A stretch of DNA of 61,686 bases. Origin: Phycicoccus avicenniae. Lineage in GTDB: Bacteria > Actinomycetota > Actinomycetes > Actinomycetales > Dermatophilaceae. Location of the stretch: the NCBI RefSeq assembly GCF_018139485.1, contig NZ_JAGSNF010000002.1, positions 1-61,686 on the forward strand, written 5' to 3'. Below, one piece after another: positions 18,862-28,172 of the stretch. Both the position numbers and the translations under genes were made by a program. Under the pieces are notes generated by a model that was given only the letters and a program-made list of their open reading frames with translations, made no database searches and was not told where the DNA came from. The stretch's first letter is position 1, and each line of letters opens with the position of its first letter.

Positions 18862-19776
18862 GTGTCCCTCATCGCCACGCAGCGACGCGTGCGCCCACCG
18901 CGGCGTCGCGCCCGCGTCGGACGTCGTGAGGCCGTCCAGGGATGGCTCTACGCCTCCCCGACCGCGATCTTCGTCCTGTTGCTCTTCGTCTTCCCGCTCC
19001 TGCTCGTGCTCCAGATGTCGGGCTCGGACTGGCCGCTCCTCGGCGGCAACCGCGGGCCGAACGTCCCGGACAACTTCGTGCAGGCCGTCGACAACCGCTT
19101 CTTCGTCGACTCCATCGTCTTCACCCTCAAGTACACGGCGGTCGCGACCGTCCTGCTCATCGGCCTGGGGCTCGGTCTCGCCCTGCTCGTGCAGGAGTCG
19201 AGCCGCTGGCAGAACCTCCTGCGGGTCTCCTTCCTCGTCCCGAGCGCCCTCGGTCTCGCCTCGGCGAGCCTGCTCTTCTACGTCCTGTACTCGCCGATCG
19301 CCGGCCCCGCCTCGGGGCTGCTCGCCGGGACCGGCTTCACCTTCCTCGGAACCCCGAACGCCGCGCTGTTCTCGACGGTCTTCCTCATCGTCTGGCGCTT
19401 CGCCGGCTTCTACATGCTCCTCATGCTCGTCGGCCTCCAGGGCATCCCCGGGGACCTCTACGAGGCCGCCCGGATCGACGGCGCCGGCCGCTGGCAGACC
19501 TTCCGGAGCATCACGATCCCGCTCCTGAAGCCGACCCTCGCCCTCACGACGATCATGTGCGTCACGGGGTCGCTGCTCGCCTTCGAGCAGTTCTACATCC
19601 TCACCAAGGGCGGGCCCGACAACAGCACGATCACCATCGTGCAGCTCATCTACAGCGTGGCCTTCCAGGGCCAGAACGACCTCGGGGTGGCCGCCGCGCT
19701 GTCCGTCATGGCGCTGCTCGCGCTCGTGGTCATCAACATGGCCCAGCTGCGGGCCTTCCGGACGGACGAGCGGTGA
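18862..19776 (+). CDS. Carbohydrate ABC transporter permease (MalF-type)
   Basis: The 304-residue integral membrane protein has about six hydrophobic segments, the first near residues 35-55 (FVLLLFVFPLLLVLQ). The permease EAA loop appears as LYEAARIDGAGRWQTFRSITIPLLKP, which contacts the ATPase. The GTG start has GGAGG seven bases upstream. The protein pairs with the permease at 19782 to form the membrane channel for the binding protein at 17482. The ATPase must come from elsewhere, as with shared MsiK-type subunits in actinobacteria. Confidence 0.9.
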   Translation: MSLIATQRRVRPPRRRARVGRREAVQGWLYASPTAIFVLLLFVFPLLLVLQMSGSDWPLLGGNRGPNVPDNFVQAVDNRFFVDSIVFTLKYTAVATVLLIGLGLGLALLVQESSRWQNLLRVSFLVPSALGLASASLLFYVLYSPIAGPASGLLAGTGFTFLGTPNAALFSTVFLIVWRFAGFYMLLMLVGLQGIPGDLYEAARIDGAGRWQTFRSITIPLLKPTLALTTIMCVTGSLLAFEQFYILTKGGPDNSTITIVQLIYSVAFQGQNDLGVAAALSVMALLALVVINMAQLRAFRTDER

Positions 19777-19781
19777 GAAGC

Positions 19782-20732
19782 ATGACGACCTCCTCCCAGA
19801 CCCCCCGGGCGACCGACGCCCCGGTCGAGCCGGCGGCCCGCGCGGTCGCCGACCAGGACCACGAGCCCGAGGGCCCCCGCGGCCCCCGGCTGGACCGCAA
19901 CCGCGGCACGACCCTGGCCGGCGTCGCCATCCGCACGCCCTACTGGGTGTTCACCGCCGGCCTCGCGGTGCTCTTCATCTACCCACTGGCCTGGACGACG
20001 TGGGCGTCGGTGTCGCCGCTGCCCGGGACGAACCAGACCGACGGCTACGGGTTCGGCAACTACGTCACGCTCGCGAACTACCAGGCGGGCATCTGGCAGT
20101 ACCTCTACAACTCCGCCTTCGTGTCGATCACGACGGTCGTGCTGACGCTGCTCATCTCGTTCCTCGGGGGGTACGCCTTCGCCCGGTTCTCCTTCCCGGG
20201 CAAGAACGCGCTCTTCCTCGTGACGCTCGCCATCCTCATGGTCCCGTACGCGACGCTGCTCATCCCGCTCTACGTGCTGCTCAACGAGGTGGGCCTGCAG
20301 AACTCCCTCCTCGGTGTCGCCCTCGTGCTCACGATGTTCCAGCTGCCGTTCTCGACCTTCATGATGCGGATCTCCTTCGAGTCCGTCCCCAAGGAGCTCG
20401 ACGAGGCCGCGAAGGTCGACGGGTGCTCGACGTGGGCCGCCCTCTGGCGCGTCCTGCTGCCCGCGGTCAAGCCGGGGCTCATCACCGTGGGGCTCTTCGC
20501 CTTCCTCACGGCCTGGAACGACTTCATGGCCCCGCTCATCCTCATCAACGACTCGCAGAAGCTCACCCTGCCGCTCGCGGTGTCGAACCTGCGGGTCCAG
20601 GTCCAGGGCGTCGTCGACTACGGCGCCACCGAGGCCGGGGTCGTCGTGCTCGCGCTGCCCTGCATCCTCCTGTTCCTCCTCCTCCAACGCCACTACGTCG
20701 CCGGCTTCATGTCCGGCGCCTTCAAGGGATGA
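19782..20732 (+). CDS. Carbohydrate ABC transporter permease (MalG-type)
   Basis: A 316-residue membrane protein with a hydrophilic N-terminal tail of about 45 residues, then six predicted helices. The EAA loop reads KELDEAAKVDGCSTWAALWRVLLP. The C-terminus ends in QRHYVAGFMSGAFKG, typical of the CUT1 MalG-type permeases. It starts five bases after the first permease stop and shares its transcript. Its stop overlaps an ATG at 20729, consistent with coupling to the glycosidase gene. Confidence 0.9.
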   Translation: MTTSSQTPRATDAPVEPAARAVADQDHEPEGPRGPRLDRNRGTTLAGVAIRTPYWVFTAGLAVLFIYPLAWTTWASVSPLPGTNQTDGYGFGNYVTLANYQAGIWQYLYNSAFVSITTVVLTLLISFLGGYAFARFSFPGKNALFLVTLAILMVPYATLLIPLYVLLNEVGLQNSLLGVALVLTMFQLPFSTFMMRISFESVPKELDEAAKVDGCSTWAALWRVLLPAVKPGLITVGLFAFLTAWNDFMAPLILINDSQKLTLPLAVSNLRVQVQGVVDYGATEAGVVVLALPCILLFLLLQRHYVAGFMSGAFKG

Positions 20733-20737
20733 CCTCC

Positions 20738-22690
20738 ATGACGACGACGCAACCGACCCGCCACCACGCCGGCTTCGTGCCGGTCGCACCCCGCAGCGGC
20801 ACCCTGCGCCCGCTCGGCGGGGACCAGGTGCGGATCACCGACGGCTTCTGGGCCCGCCGCCAGGAGGTCAACGGCACGCGGACCCTCGCCCACGTCCGGC
20901 ACTGGCTGGAGCGGGAGGGGTGGCTGCCCAACTTCGACCTCGCCGTGGCCGGCGGGCTCGCCGAGGGACGACGGGGCCGGGAGTTCTCGGACTCGGAGGT
21001 CTACAAGTACCTCGAGGCGCTCGCCTGGGAGATCGGCCGGACCGGTGGCGACGCCCACGAGCGCGAGCTGCGCGAGGTCGTCGCCCGGGTCGCGGCCGCC
21101 CAGGAGCCGGACGGCTACCTCGGCACCGCCTTCGGGCGGCCGGGGCAGGCGCCGCGGTGGTCGGACCTCGAGTGGGGCCACGAGCTGTACTGCCTCGGGC
21201 ACCTCTTCCAGAGCGCGGTGGCCCGGGAGCGGACGCGGCCCGGGGCCGATGACGGGCTCCTCACGATCGCCCGACGGGCGGCGGACCTCGTCTGCGAGGT
21301 CTTCGGCGCCGACGGGATCGCCCGGGTGTGCGGGCACGCCGAGGTCGAGGTCGGCCTCGCCGAGCTGGCCCGCGTCACCGACGAGCCGAGGTACCTCGAG
21401 CAGGCCGCCCTGTTCGTCGAGCGTCGCGGTCGCGGGTCGCTCGGGCAGATCGAGTTCGGCCAGCAGTACTTCCAGGACGACGTGCCGGTCCGCGACGCCG
21501 AGGTCCTGCGCGGCCACGCCGTGCGGGCGAACTACCTCGCGGCCGGGGCCGTCGACGTCGCGACCGATCTCGGCGACGACGGGCTGCTCGAGGCGCTGAC
21601 CCGTCAGTGGGGGTCGACGACCGCGCGCCGCACCTACGTCACCGGCGGTCAGGGCTCGCACCACATGGACGAGGCGTTCGGCGACGACTTCGTCCTGCCC
21701 CCGGACCGCGCCTACTCCGAGACGTGCGCCGGCATCGCGTCGGTGATGTTCTCGTGGCGGCTGCTGCTCGCCCACGGCGAGGCGCGCTACGCCGACCTCA
21801 TCGAGCGCACCCTGTACAACGTCGTCGCCACCTCGCCCTCGAGCGACGGTGACGCGTTCTACTACGCGAACACCCTCCACCAGCGCGTGCCGGGTGCTCC
21901 GGCGGACCCGGAGTCGGCCTCGCCGCGTGCCCTGTCCTCGCTCCGTGCGCCGTGGTTCGACGTCTCGTGCTGCCCGCCGAACGTCGCCCGGACCCTCGCC
22001 GGCCTCGACGCCCTCGTCGCGACCGCCGACGGCGACGGCATCCAGATCCACCAGTACGCCGGGTGCACGGTCGACACGACGCTCGACGACGGTCGGCGGG
22101 TCTCCGTGCGCGTCGAGACCGCCTACCCGGCCGACGGGCGGGTCCGGATCGTGCCGCTCGAGGACGGCGACGACGCGTGGACCCTCTCGATCCGGGTCCC
22201 GGAGTGGGCGGCGGGGGCCGAGCTGGCCGTGACCAGCGGGGGGGACACCTCGCTGCTCCCCGCCGAGCCGGGGTACGTGGCGGTGCGCCGCCGCTTCCGG
22301 AGGGGCGACGCCGTCGAGCTCGTCCTGCCGATGCGGCCCCGGGTGACCCGCCCGGACCCGCGGATCGACGCCGTGCGCGGGTGCGTCGCCGTCGAGCGCG
22401 GCCCCGAGGTGCTGTGCCTGGAGTCGGTCGACCTCGTCGAGGCCACCGGCGGTCCCGTCGACGTCGCCCAGGCGCTCGTCGACCCCGCCTCGCTCGACGA
22501 CACCTCCGGCGAGGTGCGCATCGGGGTCCGGACCCGGGCCTTCGAGGACCGGTCCTGGCCCTATGCCGGTGACGGTGTCCCGACGCGGCCGGGGTCAACG
22601 GGCGACGTGCGCCTCGTCCCCTACCACTCGTGGGCCGAACGGGGCCCGTCGACGATGCGCGTCTGGATGCCCGTCGTCGACGGGGCGTGA
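20738..22690 (+). CDS. GH127-family beta-L-arabinofuranosidase
   Basis: The 650-residue enzyme matches GH127 (formerly DUF1680), a Cys-nucleophile zinc family that releases L-arabinose from beta-L-arabinofuranosides. Glu312 (HMDEAFG), Glu328 and Cys330 (ETCAG) and the Cys411-Cys412 pair (SCCPPN) match the known catalytic and zinc residues, with the two glutamates at the same 16-residue spacing as in HypBA1. No signal peptide is seen, so it acts on imported sugar. The ATG at 20738 has AAGGG nine bases upstream; ATG 20729 overlapping the permease stop is an alternative adding three residues. The araBAD genes in the window could use the product. Confidence 0.9.
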   Translation: MTTTQPTRHHAGFVPVAPRSGTLRPLGGDQVRITDGFWARRQEVNGTRTLAHVRHWLEREGWLPNFDLAVAGGLAEGRRGREFSDSEVYKYLEALAWEIGRTGGDAHERELREVVARVAAAQEPDGYLGTAFGRPGQAPRWSDLEWGHELYCLGHLFQSAVARERTRPGADDGLLTIARRAADLVCEVFGADGIARVCGHAEVEVGLAELARVTDEPRYLEQAALFVERRGRGSLGQIEFGQQYFQDDVPVRDAEVLRGHAVRANYLAAGAVDVATDLGDDGLLEALTRQWGSTTARRTYVTGGQGSHHMDEAFGDDFVLPPDRAYSETCAGIASVMFSWRLLLAHGEARYADLIERTLYNVVATSPSSDGDAFYYANTLHQRVPGAPADPESASPRALSSLRAPWFDVSCCPPNVARTLAGLDALVATADGDGIQIHQYAGCTVDTTLDDGRRVSVRVETAYPADGRVRIVPLEDGDDAWTLSIRVPEWAAGAELAVTSGGDTSLLPAEPGYVAVRRRFRRGDAVELVLPMRPRVTRPDPRIDAVRGCVAVERGPEVLCLESVDLVEATGGPVDVAQALVDPASLDDTSGEVRIGVRTRAFEDRSWPYAGDGVPTRPGSTGDVRLVPYHSWAERGPSTMRVWMPVVDGA

Positions 22691-22733
22691 GCCGGGTGGT
22701 CGCACCGGCGCCCGTCGGGGTGAGGATGGGGAC

Positions 22734-23618
22734 ATGACCACCACCACCAGCAGCCCGAGCCGTGTCGTCGTCACCGGCGCCCGCGGCAAGCTCGGTCGGG
22801 CCGTCGTCGCGCACCTGCGCGACGTCGGGCTCGACGTCCTCGCGACCGACCGGGTCGCCGGGAGCGACCCCCGCGAGGTCGACGGCGAGTTCCTCGTCGT
22901 CGACCTCACCGACTACGGCCAGGTCGTCGAGATGCTCGGCGGCGTCGACGAGCACGCGCCCGTCGACGCCGTCGTCCACCTCGCGGCCATCCCGGCCCCG
23001 GGCATGACGACGAACGCCGCGACGTACGCGAACAACTCGGCCGCGACGTACAACGTCTTCGCCGCGGCCCGGGCCGCCGGCATCACGAAGGTCGTCTGGG
23101 CCTCGAGCGAGACCGTCCTCGGCCTGCCGTTCGACACCCCGCCGCCGTACGCCCCGGTCGACGAGGAGTACGCCCCGCGACCGGAGTCGACGTACTCGCT
23201 CAACAAGGCGCTCGAGGAGGAGATGGCCGGGCACTTCTGCCGTTGGCAGCCCGACCTCGTCGCCGTCGGCCTGCGCTTCTCCAACGTCATGGACGTCGAG
23301 GACTACGCGCAGTTCCCCTCGTTCGACGCCGACCCGCAGCTGCGGAAGTGGAACCTCTGGGGCTACATCGACGCGCGGGACGGGGCGCAGGCCGTCGAAC
23401 GGGCCCTCGCCCACGACGTGCCCGGTGCCGACGTCTTCGTCATCGCGAACGCGGACACCGTGATGTCCCGCTCCAGCGCGAGCCTCATGGCCGAGGTCCA
23501 CCCCGACGTGCCGATCACGAAGGAGCTCGGCGAGCACGAGACGCTGCTCGGCATCGACAAGGCCCGACGCGTCCTCGGCTACGAGCCACGGCACACCTGG
23601 CGCGACCACGTGGGCTGA
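22734..23618 (+). CDS. NAD(P)-dependent epimerase/dehydratase (extended SDR)
   Basis: A 294-residue extended short-chain dehydrogenase. The Rossmann motif TGARGKLG lies near residue 14, HLAAIPAPG follows, the serine segment is WASSETV, and the active-site YSLNK carries the Tyr-x-x-x-Lys pair. It resembles sugar epimerases and uronate dehydrogenase-like enzymes, but the specific reaction cannot be read. It begins 44 bases after the GH127 gene with a GAGGATGGGG-type site, probably on the same transcript, and is followed by a terminator hairpin. In context it may oxidise or epimerise a sugar released from the imported glycan. Confidence 0.8.
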   Translation: MTTTTSSPSRVVVTGARGKLGRAVVAHLRDVGLDVLATDRVAGSDPREVDGEFLVVDLTDYGQVVEMLGGVDEHAPVDAVVHLAAIPAPGMTTNAATYANNSAATYNVFAAARAAGITKVVWASSETVLGLPFDTPPPYAPVDEEYAPRPESTYSLNKALEEEMAGHFCRWQPDLVAVGLRFSNVMDVEDYAQFPSFDADPQLRKWNLWGYIDARDGAQAVERALAHDVPGADVFVIANADTVMSRSSASLMAEVHPDVPITKELGEHETLLGIDKARRVLGYEPRHTWRDHVG

Positions 23619-23637
23619 GGCCCACCGACGACCGTCG

Positions 23638-23670
23638 ACGACCCCCGGGACAGTGCGTCCCAGGGGTCGT
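23638..23670 (+). terminator. Terminator of the GH127 transport operon
   Basis: A 14-bp stem with one mismatch (23638-23651 with 23657-23670) and a 5-base loop lies 20 bases after the epimerase stop. Confidence 0.7.
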
Positions 23671-23692
23671 TCTCGAAACATTCCGAAAACCA

Positions 23693-23722
23693 TTGCGGCA
23701 TGACGCGGAGTCTTCCTACCGT
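23693..23722 (+). promoter_or_regulatory. Putative promoter of the 23855 gene
   Basis: TTGCGG (23693-23698) and TACCGT (23717-23722) are spaced by 18 bases, with A-rich CGAAACATTCCGAAAAC just upstream at 23674-23690. The -10 fits the actinobacterial TAnnnT pattern. A 130-base leader precedes the start codon. No clear palindromic operator is seen. Confidence 0.4.
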
Positions 23723-23854
23723 AAGGGCGTCGACCCCGCAGCGCCGCCGGAGAGCAGGCGGCCGCGTGGTCGTGAGCCGGGCGTGAGCATCCGGCTCGCC
23801 CACCCCGAGGGCCGGCGCCCGGTGTCGGTCCGAAAGACAGGAAGCGTGCATTCA

Positions 23855-26800
23855 ATGGCGAAGACAGCGCTCCGACGGTCCGCCGTCGGGATGACGGCCG
23901 CCGCGGTCGTCATGGGGCTCGCGACAGCCGCCCCGACGACGGCGGCACCCGCCCCCACGGCCGTCCCCGCGGCCGCGACGACGGGGTCGTGCACCCCGCC
24001 CGAGACCTCGGTCGCCCAGAAGGCGACCCCGACGGCGTCGTACACGGCGTCCTGGAACTCCATCGCCGCGGTGAGCGACGGGGTGTCGGTCTTCACCGGC
24101 GGCCAGCAGAACCAGGTCTGGGGGACGTACTCCTCGAACCGCCCCGCCTCGCAGTGGCTCCAGTACACCTGGTCGGGGGCCGGGACCTTCACCGGCGCCG
24201 CGGTCTCCTTCTGGCACGACACGACGTCCGACACCGCGGGCAACGGCGTCGCGGTCCCGCGCTCCTGGCGGATCCAGGCGTGGGTCGACGGGGCCTGGGC
24301 CGACGTCGCCCTCGCCGACGGCTCGTCCTACGGCCGGGACAAGGCCGCTCCGAACGAGGTCGTCTTCGCCGAGCCCGTGACGACCGAGCGCCTGCGGGCG
24401 GTGTTCGACGCGACGACGAACGGCACGACCTTCGCCGCGGTCGCCGTCAGCGAGTGGGCCGTCACCGGCGAGGCGCCGGACCGGGCGGGAGCCGGGCTGG
24501 AGACCCTGACCTCGGACGCGTTCAGCGTCGGGGTGAGCCGGGTGACCGGCGGTGTCTACCACCTCGCCAACGCCGCGGACGACCCCTTCTGCACGAACTA
24601 CGTCGAGAACCCGACCCAGCGTCCGCGCTTCGACGTCAACGACTCGCGCTGGGTCGGCGACGTCGTCATGCGCGTCGACGGCACGCCCCGGGTCACCGGG
24701 CTGTCCGACGACGTCCGGACCGTGACCTCCGACGACGAGGGCATCGCCGTGTCCTACACGGGGAACGCCGCGAACCAGTACGGCATCCGCGGCTTCGACC
24801 TCACCGAGCGCTACGCCCTCACCGGGGCCGACGAGGACGTCCTCGACTGGTCGATCAGCATCGACAACACCTCGGGCGCCGCGATCGAGGTCGAGGACCT
24901 CTCCCTGCCGATGCTCATGAACTCGTGGTGGAACGGGGGCGACCAGACGAGCATCTACGAGCAGAACGTCGGGCGGCACTCGTTCATCGCCCAGGACGGC
25001 TCCTACGCGTACTGGCAGCGCCCCAACGGCGTCGGCCCGTACCTCGTCATGGTCCCGAAGTCCGGGACCTCGCTGGAGTTCCGGAACAAGGCGCGCACCG
25101 GCGAGGGACCGTTCGGCGAGAACGACCCCGCGTGGGAGGGCCTCGTCGAGTTCTCGATCCACTCCAAAGCGCTGCAGCCCGAGCGGGAGGGCAAGATCGG
25201 CGGGTACCTGCCGGCCACCTCGCTCACCCTGCCGGCCGGTGGGACGAAGGACTACGGCTTCACCTTCCGGTGGGCCGACTCCTACGCCGACCTGCATGAC
25301 GTCCTGTACGACGCCGGCGTCGTCGACGCGGTGTCGCTGCCCGGGATGACCATCCCGACCGACCAGACCGCGACCCTCGCGGTCCGCGCGAAGGGCGGCA
25401 TCGAGTCGGTGACCGGCGAGGACGGCAAGGACATCACCGTCGAGCCGGCCGGAGAGCGGAACGGGTACGAGCTCTACGAGCTCACCCTGCCGCAGCTCGG
25501 TCCGCAGCAGGTCGTCGTGACCTTCGACGGCGGTCGGCGGTCGGTGCTGCAGTACGCGGCCGTCGAGCCGGTCGAGACGCTCATCGAGCGTCGGGCCGAC
25601 TTCCTCGTCGACCACCAGCAGGCCCGGACCGACCGGGGCTACGACGGCGCGTTCCTCCAGTGGGACATGAGCCGGGAGAAGCTCGTCACGTGGGACGACT
25701 ACCCGGGCGGCGGCTGGAAGCAGTGGATGGCCGGCGGCTCGGACGACCTCGGCCTGGCCCCGGCGGCCTACCTCGCCGAGAAGAACCTCGTCGAGCCGGA
25801 CCAGGACCAGGTCTCGGCCATCGACTACTACATCGAGAACTTCCTGCTCGGCTACCTCCAGTCGCGGACGGAGAACGGCGAGCGCACCTGGCAGGTCTAC
25901 CGCTGGTACGACGGTCGTGACGACACCCCGAACGACCAGGGAGTGTGGCGGGCCTACAACTACACGCACATCGCGAACACCTACCTCGCGATGTACGAGC
26001 TGAAGACGCGCTACCCGGACCTCGACACGAGCTTCACGGCGACCGAGTACCTCACGATGGCGTACAGGACGATCGACGCGATGTTCACGAAGATCCCGCT
26101 GCCGACCCCGATCGGTGACGCGGCCCACGACCTCGGCCTCATGGGCGAGAGCACCTACCCGCAGCTGCTCGCGGCGCTGCGCGCGGAGGGCATGTCGGCC
26201 GAGGCCGACACGCTGCGGGGTCGGCTGTCGGACAAGGCCGACCGCCTCTTCGCCCAGGAGTACCCGTTCGCGTCCGAGGCGAGCATCGACACCACCGGGT
26301 TCGAGGCCAACTACACGCTGGCCACGATGTTCGACAACCCCGAGCTCGCGGACAAGGTGCAGAGCGCTTCGCTCGCGTCCCGCGGTCTGCAGCCGCTCTG
26401 GTACTACTACGGCTCGGACAACCGGCACATGGGTGAGTCGTGGTGGAACCTCGGCTACGAGACCCAGCTGGGGGCGTGGCAGCAGCAGGAGTACCTGTCG
26501 ACGTACGCCTCGCCCGACGACCCGGACTTCGACGACGCGATGCGCTCGACCTACGGCGCCTACCTCGGCGGCTGGGCGAACATCAACTCCGGTCAGATCA
26601 GCGACTCGCCGGCCAACATCGGGGCCGCGTCCTGGCAGTACCAGAGCCAGCTCGGTGCCGGCGAGGGTGCGTGGTCGTTCATGCCGATGATCGACGGCTG
26701 GTGGGCCTGGTCCGGTGAGGCCGACCTCGGCTTCTGGGGCGCCATGCGCACCGCGTCGGTCAACGTCGTCGACGACGACGTCGTGGGCCTGTACGGCTAC

Positions 26801-27958
26801 GGCGGCGACGTCACCCTGGAGGACGGCTCCTACACCGTCGTCCCGAAGGACGGCGTCCGCCAGGCGCTGACCCTCTACACCGAGGGCGGCTTCTCCGTCG
26901 CTCTCGACGGGGCGCGCTACACCGAGGCCGTCGTGGCCGAGGACCTCTCCGAGGTCTCGCTCACCCTGGAGAACCCGACGGGGTCCGGCGCCTACTCGCC
27001 GGTCGTCTCGCTCGGGTCCCTGCCGGCCGGTGACTACCGGGTCCTCGTCGACGGCGAGGCCCGGGAGTCCGTGACGAGCGACGGTGACCTCACGGTGCCG
27101 CTCGACCTGACGGGCGCCTCGCACGAGGTCCGCGTCGTCGCGGGCAGCGAGCCCGCCGACACGGTCGGGCCGGTCGTGACGGTCAAGGACTCCTCGGTGG
27201 GTCGGGACGGGATCTGGTCGACGGTGTCGTGGAAGCTCCACGACGTGGACGGCCAGGTGGACCGGCTCACCCTCAACGGGGTGGAGAAGGACCTGACGGA
27301 CGCGGAGTGGTCGGACCTGGACGGTGTCGTCCCCGGGAGGTTCGGGGCGGTCGAGGGGAAGAACACCCTCGTCGTGACGGACGTCGCCGGCAACGGCACG
27401 ACGGTGGAGTTCGCCCTGGACACCAAGGCCCCGACGGCGACGGTGAAGGACGGCTCGGAGTTCACGGTGGGCCGGGACGGGCGGTTCGCGAAGGTGTCGT
27501 TCAAGCTGCACGATGCCGGGAAGGTGGACAGGGTCTCGGTAAACGGGACGGTCAAGAACCTGAGCGACAACGTGTGGTCGGACCTGAACTTCGTGCGTCC
27601 GGGTGTGTTCGGTGCGCTCGAGGGTGAGAACACGCTGGAGGTGTTCGACGTGGCCGGGAACGTGACGACGGTGGAGTTCGTGCTGGACGTCTCCGGTCCG
27701 GAGGTGACGGTCAAGGAGGACGGGAAGCTGACGTCGGGTTCGGGTGGTGTGTACTCGAAGGTGTCGTTCAAGCTGCACGACCCGTCGAAGGTCGACCGTG
27801 TGACGGTGAACGGGACGGTCAAGGACCTCACGGATGCGGTGTGGTCGGACCTGAACGGGGTGAAGAAGGGCTCGTTCGGTGCGGTCAAGGGTGAGAACAC
27901 CCTCGTGGTGTTCGACACGCTCGGTAACCCGACGACGGTGAGGTTCACGCTGAAGTAG
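23855..27958 (+). CDS. Secreted glycan-active protein, discoidin-like plus DUF5695-like core
   Basis: The 1,367-residue product has a signal peptide (first ~33 residues). An F5/8 type C/discoidin-like carbohydrate-binding domain spans about 45-205 (SQWLQYTW, VPRSWRIQAWVDG). A large core (about 213-1015) resembles the DUF5695 type and has many aromatic motifs and a likely alpha-barrel region (QWMAGGSDDLGLAPA, YNYTHIANTYLAMYELK). Three ~88-residue repeats (about 1104-1367) end the protein and also occur in the 48143-51679 protein. Position after the GH127 operon suggests action on an arabinose-rich polymer outside the cell. Enzyme class is not proven, and no LPxTG motif is present. Confidence 0.75.
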   Translation: MAKTALRRSAVGMTAAAVVMGLATAAPTTAAPAPTAVPAAATTGSCTPPETSVAQKATPTASYTASWNSIAAVSDGVSVFTGGQQNQVWGTYSSNRPASQWLQYTWSGAGTFTGAAVSFWHDTTSDTAGNGVAVPRSWRIQAWVDGAWADVALADGSSYGRDKAAPNEVVFAEPVTTERLRAVFDATTNGTTFAAVAVSEWAVTGEAPDRAGAGLETLTSDAFSVGVSRVTGGVYHLANAADDPFCTNYVENPTQRPRFDVNDSRWVGDVVMRVDGTPRVTGLSDDVRTVTSDDEGIAVSYTGNAANQYGIRGFDLTERYALTGADEDVLDWSISIDNTSGAAIEVEDLSLPMLMNSWWNGGDQTSIYEQNVGRHSFIAQDGSYAYWQRPNGVGPYLVMVPKSGTSLEFRNKARTGEGPFGENDPAWEGLVEFSIHSKALQPEREGKIGGYLPATSLTLPAGGTKDYGFTFRWADSYADLHDVLYDAGVVDAVSLPGMTIPTDQTATLAVRAKGGIESVTGEDGKDITVEPAGERNGYELYELTLPQLGPQQVVVTFDGGRRSVLQYAAVEPVETLIERRADFLVDHQQARTDRGYDGAFLQWDMSREKLVTWDDYPGGGWKQWMAGGSDDLGLAPAAYLAEKNLVEPDQDQVSAIDYYIENFLLGYLQSRTENGERTWQVYRWYDGRDDTPNDQGVWRAYNYTHIANTYLAMYELKTRYPDLDTSFTATEYLTMAYRTIDAMFTKIPLPTPIGDAAHDLGLMGESTYPQLLAALRAEGMSAEADTLRGRLSDKADRLFAQEYPFASEASIDTTGFEANYTLATMFDNPELADKVQSASLASRGLQPLWYYYGSDNRHMGESWWNLGYETQLGAWQQQEYLSTYASPDDPDFDDAMRSTYGAYLGGWANINSGQISDSPANIGAASWQYQSQLGAGEGAWSFMPMIDGWWAWSGEADLGFWGAMRTASVNVVDDDVVGLYGYGGDVTLEDGSYTVVPKDGVRQALTLYTEGGFSVALDGARYTEAVVAEDLSEVSLTLENPTGSGAYSPVVSLGSLPAGDYRVLVDGEARESVTSDGDLTVPLDLTGASHEVRVVAGSEPADTVGPVVTVKDSSVGRDGIWSTVSWKLHDVDGQVDRLTLNGVEKDLTDAEWSDLDGVVPGRFGAVEGKNTLVVTDVAGNGTTVEFALDTKAPTATVKDGSEFTVGRDGRFAKVSFKLHDAGKVDRVSVNGTVKNLSDNVWSDLNFVRPGVFGALEGENTLEVFDVAGNVTTVEFVLDVSGPEVTVKEDGKLTSGSGGVYSKVSFKLHDPSKVDRVTVNGTVKDLTDAVWSDLNGVKKGSFGAVKGENTLVVFDTLGNPTTVRFTLK
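27164..27955 (+). repeat. Three C-terminal ~88-residue repeat units
   Basis: Units start near 27164, 27425 and 27691. Each follows the scheme TVKDG, VSFKLHD, VDRVTVNG, KDLTD, WSDLN, FGAVKGENTLVV, DVAGNTTTVEF. The same module occurs twice at 51118-51676. It is probably an Ig-like surface or binding module. Confidence 0.85.
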
Positions 27959-27972
27959 CGGCTCGCCCACGC

Positions 27973-28009
27973 AGCGCCGGCCGGACCCGCACGGGGTCCG
28001 GCCGGCGCT
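27973..28009 (+). terminator. Terminator after the DUF5695-like gene
   Basis: A perfect 16-bp stem (27973-27988 with 27994-28009) with a 5-base loop begins 14 bases after the stop codon. Confidence 0.8.
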
Positions 28010-28172
28010 CCGTCGTGGTCGGCGGCCTGCCGGCCCGTCCGACGACGCGGCCCCGTCGAGCCGGGCGCACCGAGGGGGAAGAACAGACCCTCCCGGCCGG
28101 GGTCGCTGGGCGGTTCCCTGGTGGTGAGGGCCCCGACCGCGGGGTCACCAGCGACACAGAAGGGAGACTCCC

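Noticed and set aside
23852-27970. Long minus-strand open frame opposite the DUF5695-like gene
   Set aside because: Same GC-driven antisense artefact; no ribosome site and no recognisable protein features.
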